The notes beneath the pieces are model-generated. The model was not told where the DNA came from, searched no databases, and saw nothing but the letters and a program-made list of their open reading frames with translations. A stretch of DNA of 64,000 bases. Source: Lentisphaerota bacterium (GTDB taxonomy: Bacteria; Verrucomicrobiota; Lentisphaeria; Victivallales; Victivallaceae). Position numbers and translations under genes: made by a program. The DNA lies in NCBI GenBank assembly GCA_015061575.1, contig SUWF01000008.1, positions 25,514 through 89,513 of the forward strand, written 5' to 3'. Of the stretch, positions 61,086 through 64,000 are shown in pieces; position 1 is the stretch's first letter; every line of letters begins with the position of its first letter.

Positions 61086-62270
61086 TTATTCAAACTCTGT
61101 AACTAATGTATCACGCCTGACCGGAAAAGCAATAGCCGATTTTGATTTTTTGCAGAATTCCTTTTCCCAGCCGGTATTGCCTAAAATGCCCTGCGGGAAC
61201 CAAACCGGCTGATAACCGGCTTCGGTGGCCAGGCGGCAGGCTTCTTCCACCCGGTCAAGATGATCGGGTATATAGTTGAAGTAGTCGTTGTACGAATACT
61301 GCTCGTGGCTCATAAGATTGATGGTATTGCGGGGATTTTGGGCCAGACGTTCAAAATTCTGACGGATGGTTGCCATGTCGTCAAGATTGCAGCACAGGAG
61401 GCTGTCCAGCAGAAAGAGGTCGTAGAAGTTATCATAAAAGAGATGTTTATCCACGATGTATTTGGCAACATCCTTTTCGTAATGATAACCTATATCAGTA
61501 ACTTGCACTGAGTGTTTTTCGTCCAGATAAGCTTTCAAGCCCAGATAGCCGCCGGAAAGGCACTTGGTGCCGCGCTGCTTGAGTACGGCAAAATTTTCCG
61601 GATTGGTTATTGCCCAGTGAATGACCATCGGAGGAATAAACGCTTCTTCACCGGCAAAACGGCAGATTTCCTGATGTATCAAATCAAAATCCGCCGCCAG
61701 CTTGGCTTGATCGGCGTGTTGATACGGACGATCCGGAAACTCACTTTTGGCATGGAAAGACAATTTGAGCCAGTCGGCATTGGCCTGAAATTCCGCCTTG
61801 TAGTCACCAGGCATATCGGCGATGCAAAAATCATGGTGATCATCGTGATAAAACAAATTCAGCATGAATTTGCTGCCGTATTTGTTGTGAATATCCCGCA
61901 AACGTTTAAGGAACATTTCGTCAAAAATCGACTGCGGGCGGTTCAACGTTATCCAGCGCAGGAAAAAGCAGCAGTCGTCAAAGAAAAAATTGTAACGCTT
62001 AAAGGATTTTTTATCCCATGCAACAGTGATAGTTTGAGTTTTTACTCCATAATAATCAACTGCTTTGACGGTAATAGTGTTGATTTTATTCTGCAGGCGC
62101 ACTACTGCTTTGAACTGGCGGTCACACCGTTGGGCAAGCTGATCGTTGACCCACACATCTGATTGCGAAGAAGCCAGGCCTTCGACAGGAATTTCCAGAT
62201 ATTCAGCGGTTTCGGTTCCGCAAGTATGATCCAGTACGGAACCATTGCGCAAATTAGTGATTTCGAGCAT
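61086..62270 (-). CDS. Polysaccharide-deacetylase-superfamily-like protein
   Basis: 394 residues without a signal peptide. A beta-rich N-terminal 90 residues (ITNLRNGSVLDHTCGTETAEYLEIPVEG) precedes NFFFDDCCFFLRWITLNRPQSIFDEMFLKRLRDIHNKYGSKFMLNLFYHDDHHDF, which resembles the NodB start with an Asp pair. LKLSFHAKSEFPDRPYQHADQ and VIHWAIT could supply His ligands. The end includes NTINLMSHEQYSYNDYF. Typical H-x3-H is unclear, so catalytic activity is uncertain. Confidence 0.6.
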   Translation of the reverse strand: MLEITNLRNGSVLDHTCGTETAEYLEIPVEGLASSQSDVWVNDQLAQRCDRQFKAVVRLQNKINTITVKAVDYYGVKTQTITVAWDKKSFKRYNFFFDDCCFFLRWITLNRPQSIFDEMFLKRLRDIHNKYGSKFMLNLFYHDDHHDFCIADMPGDYKAEFQANADWLKLSFHAKSEFPDRPYQHADQAKLAADFDLIHQEICRFAGEEAFIPPMVIHWAITNPENFAVLKQRGTKCLSGGYLGLKAYLDEKHSVQVTDIGYHYEKDVAKYIVDKHLFYDNFYDLFLLDSLLCCNLDDMATIRQNFERLAQNPRNTINLMSHEQYSYNDYFNYIPDHLDRVEEACRLATEAGYQPVWFPQGILGNTGWEKEFCKKSKSAIAFPVRRDTLVTEFE

Positions 62271-62392
62271 TTTTATTTTCCTTTCCGAGTTTGAAAAAAT
62301 CGATCTCTGCAGTATATTATAACATCTTTTGATTGAAATAAAATATGCAAATCAGGACATTTTATAACATATATTGACATGCCGGGTGAAAA

Positions 62393-63178
62393 ATGCGTTA
62401 TTTTGAAGATTTTCAACTGTTGAATATAACTCATGTGCGCATGTATGGAGCTATGCCGCTGCAGCTTATAGATACTTGTTGCCATTATCTGGGGTTGATG
62501 CAGGGGCAGGTCTGCAGCGGTGATAAAGTTCAAAAGCAGCCGTTTATTTACTTTACGCCCTGTGGTATACGCACTTTGAACGGCTGGCAGTCGCCGGAGG
62601 GCTGCTGGCGGGATAATTTTTATCTGGAGTGTGCCGGCGAACGTGCTGACCGCTTGTTTGCCGCTTTTGGCGCTGTTGATTGCTGTCAATATTATCTGGT
62701 TGGCAATGCCGAACCTTTTATGGTCAGATTCAATAATCTGCAGCGGTTGTTCAAACAAAAAAGCCCGCTTAATAACCGCTGGTGCGTGCTGCAGGTAGAA
62801 GAGATCGCTGCGCTGCTGGAAGAAGAGATCGTCCGGCAAAAAAGTTCCGGTGCCGGGCGTTATAATATTGCCGAATGTATCCGGTTGATCAGCAGTCAAC
62901 CGGCGAACGATTGGGATCTGCAGCAGTTGGCCAGGCGCAGCGGCATAACTTTGCGCCACTGGACAAGGCTTTTTGTGGAAGCTTCCGGCATGTCGCCGCA
63001 CCGGTTTATAGCGCAGTGCCGGATCCGACTGGCCAAAGAGCTGTTGAGCAACGGCGAATTGCCGATAAAAGCGGCCGCAGTGGAGTGCGGCTGGGAAAAT
63101 GCATCTGATTTCTGCCGTTTTTTCCGGCGGCAGACCGGCCTGACTCCGGGGGAGTTCCGCCGTCGGCAACTGCATTAA
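62393..63178 (+). CDS. AraC-family transcriptional regulator
   Basis: 261 residues. The N-terminal 150 residues are a cupin-like sensor. The two AraC helix-turn-helices occupy about 165-260: WDLQQLARRSGITLRHWTRLFVEASGMSPHRFIAQCRIRLAKELL and PIKAAAVECGWENASDFCRFFRRQTGLTPGEFRRR. It is divergent from the deacetylase-like gene at 62270, which is its likely target. Confidence 0.9.
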   Translation: MRYFEDFQLLNITHVRMYGAMPLQLIDTCCHYLGLMQGQVCSGDKVQKQPFIYFTPCGIRTLNGWQSPEGCWRDNFYLECAGERADRLFAAFGAVDCCQYYLVGNAEPFMVRFNNLQRLFKQKSPLNNRWCVLQVEEIAALLEEEIVRQKSSGAGRYNIAECIRLISSQPANDWDLQQLARRSGITLRHWTRLFVEASGMSPHRFIAQCRIRLAKELLSNGELPIKAAAVECGWENASDFCRFFRRQTGLTPGEFRRRQLH

Positions 63179-63253
63179 AAAACTTCAGCAGGGCTGAAAA
63201 ATGATTTTTAGACGGATTTTTGTATAAAAACAGGATTTTTTTTGTTTATACAT

Positions 63254-63281
63254 TTGCTTTTTTACAAAAACGGGCTAAATT
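63254..63281 (+). promoter_or_regulatory. Promoter of the tRNA-Gly array
   Basis: TTGCTT (63254-63259), 16-base spacer, TAAATT (63276-63281), about 20 bases before the first tRNA. Confidence 0.5.
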
Positions 63282-63302
63282 ATAGAACAACGAAGAAAAC
63301 GT

Positions 63303-63378
63303 GCGAGTGTAACTCAGCTGGTAGAGTATCACGTTGCCAACGTGACTGTCGACGGTTCGAATCCGTTCACTCGCTCCA
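63303..63378 (+). tRNA. tRNA-Gly(GCC), copy 1
   Basis: GCGAGTG/CACTCGC acceptor stem, TCACG/CGTGA anticodon stem with loop TTGCCAA (anticodon GCC), GGTTCGAATCC T-arm, discriminator T, encoded CCA. 76 nt in all. Confidence 0.95.
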
Positions 63379-63401
63379 TTTTTTCTTTGATTATTTAAGG
63401 T

Positions 63402-63477
63402 GCGAGTGTAACTCAGCTGGTAGAGTATCACGTTGCCAACGTGACTGTCGACGGTTCGAATCCGTTCACTCGCTCCA
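63402..63477 (+). tRNA. tRNA-Gly(GCC), copy 2
   Basis: Identical to copy 1, shifted by 99 bp. The 23-base spacer is T-rich and almost the same as the next one. Confidence 0.95.
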
Positions 63478-63500
63478 TTTTTTCTTTGATTATTCAAGGT

Positions 63501-63576
63501 GCGAGTGTAACTCAGCTGGTAGAGTATCACGTTGCCAACGTGACTGTCGACGGTTCGAATCCGTTCACTCGCTCCA
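63501..63576 (+). tRNA. tRNA-Gly(GCC), copy 3
   Basis: Identical to copies 1 and 2, shifted by a further 99 bp, with encoded CCA. Confidence 0.95.
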
Positions 63577-64000
63577 TTTTTTTTTATATTAAAACAATAA
63601 GTTCAATTCCCCTCTTGCTGATTTATTCAATTTTCTGCGAATTTCTGTCACAAATCGTTGATAAACCTTTTGGGCATGAATTTTTATTTGCTGTTGAAAA
63701 AAATCAGCACACTTGAATTCATATAACGGCAGTAAAATTCATTGCAGGTGAAATGTTGCATGTTTCTTATATAAAACAAGTTGGAATTACTTTTATTGCT
63801 TGTTGTAAAAGTAATTCCAACTAAAGTTTTTTGAAAATCCAGTGGGGAGGGGCTGTTGCAAAACCTCGCAAAAGGTTGTAATGCCCCTGTTTTTTGCATG
63901 AATTTTTAGTTGCTGTCGAAAAAAAACAGTAAGCTTGAATTCATATAACAGTAGTAAATTTTATAATATATAAAATACGGTATCTTTCTTATATAAAATA
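63577..64000. repeat. Non-coding region with a 100-bp direct repeat and two hairpins
   Basis: No gene is supported. A segment beginning CATGAATTTTTA at 63675 recurs at 63897 (222 bp apart), with TTGAATTCATATAAC and TTTCTTATATAAAA shared; the second copy runs to the window edge. Between them is a perfect 16-bp inverted repeat (63779-63794 with 63807-63822). The second element (63848-63895) looks like a terminator: AGGGGC and GCCCCT around a smaller stem, then GTTTTTT. The open frames here translate only repeats. Confidence 0.7.
63848..63895 (+). terminator. Terminator-like hairpin in the right-edge region
   Basis: AGGGGC (63848-63853) and GCCCCT (63883-63888) enclose an inner AACCT/AGGTT stem, followed by GTTTTTT. 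No gene upstream on this strand is known except the tRNA array. Confidence 0.55.

Noticed and set aside
63848..63862. Insertion sequence end (GGGGCTGTTGCAAAA-like)
   Set aside because: The sequence resembles some IS termini but is the arm of a terminator-like stem; no transposase or matching opposite end lies in the window.

Overview
The window looks like a chromosome segment of a Lentisphaerota bacterium (Victivallales-like, probably an intestinal or polysaccharide-degrading anaerobe). This is inferred from family content, not from a marker gene. The main signs are four orphan pseudopilin-type proteins with the [16 protein letters not shown] leader and an [13 protein letters not shown] continuation, each beside secreted polysaccharide-active enzymes; many one-component regulators (GntR, LacI, IclR, AraC, TetR); paired Gfo/Idh/MocA dehydrogenases; and a large AIDA-repeat/FG-GAP surface protein. 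No phage, CRISPR array or intact insertion sequence was found.

Layout. 1-1220: 3' part of a peptide-type ABC permease. 1221-5747: a pseudopilin gene with a composite leader, then a metallophore/cobalamin-type ABC importer (lipoprotein, permease, ATPase) with a radical SAM gene inside the operon. 5737-7146: GntR regulator fused to a solute-binding domain. 7300-12366: saccharide cluster A (heparinase II/III-like protein, frameshifted pseudopilin, two coupled amidohydrolases). 12439-16513: SIS protein and IclR regulator with twin operators, two Hsp20 chaperones, a GT2-GtrA glycosyltransferase and a tiny membrane protein. 16576-20688: giant repeat protein followed by a repeat-filled non-coding region. 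20689-28727 (minus): LacI, ilvN/ilvH, YggU-family, ftsH, FHA, M42 peptidase, TetR, tilS. 28843-32062 (plus): rdgB, a membrane glycosyltransferase, a PfkB kinase. 32156-36692 (minus): phosphatase, CBM9-like protein, a probable small RNA, DUF975-like protein, polysaccharide deacetylase. 36924-42962: saccharide cluster B (LacI, pseudopilin, pectate-lyase-like protein, a second coupled amidohydrolase pair, a small secreted protein). 43038-45239: tandem AAA+ ATPase with a sigma-54 type promoter. 45516-49019: ThuA-like, PHP, EamA and HAD proteins. 49295-63178: GntR/LacI hybrid regulator and saccharide cluster C (two dehydrogenases, PocR-AraC regulator, ceramidase-like protein, CBM9, exo-rhamnogalacturonan-lyase-like protein, pseudopilin, FAD oxidoreductase), then a ZIP transporter, a deacetylase-like protein and an AraC regulator. 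63303-63576: three tandem tRNA-Gly(GCC) genes. 63577-64000: non-coding repeats.

How the parts fit. Clusters A, B and C each combine a secreted lyase-type enzyme, a pseudopilin and cytoplasmic enzymes. A and B share the same amidohydrolase pair and an AAAACGTTTT palindrome at their promoters, so the LacI protein of cluster B may control both. In each pair the first protein keeps the metal ligands and the second has lost them.

The most unusual signals are: in-frame mini-hairpin arrays built into pseudopilin leader regions, with a related repeat family in the non-coding stretch at 20200-20690; the enzyme plus pseudo-enzyme amidohydrolase pairs; an independent minus-strand small RNA with its own promoter and terminator; and a sigma-54 promoter before the tandem AAA+ gene.
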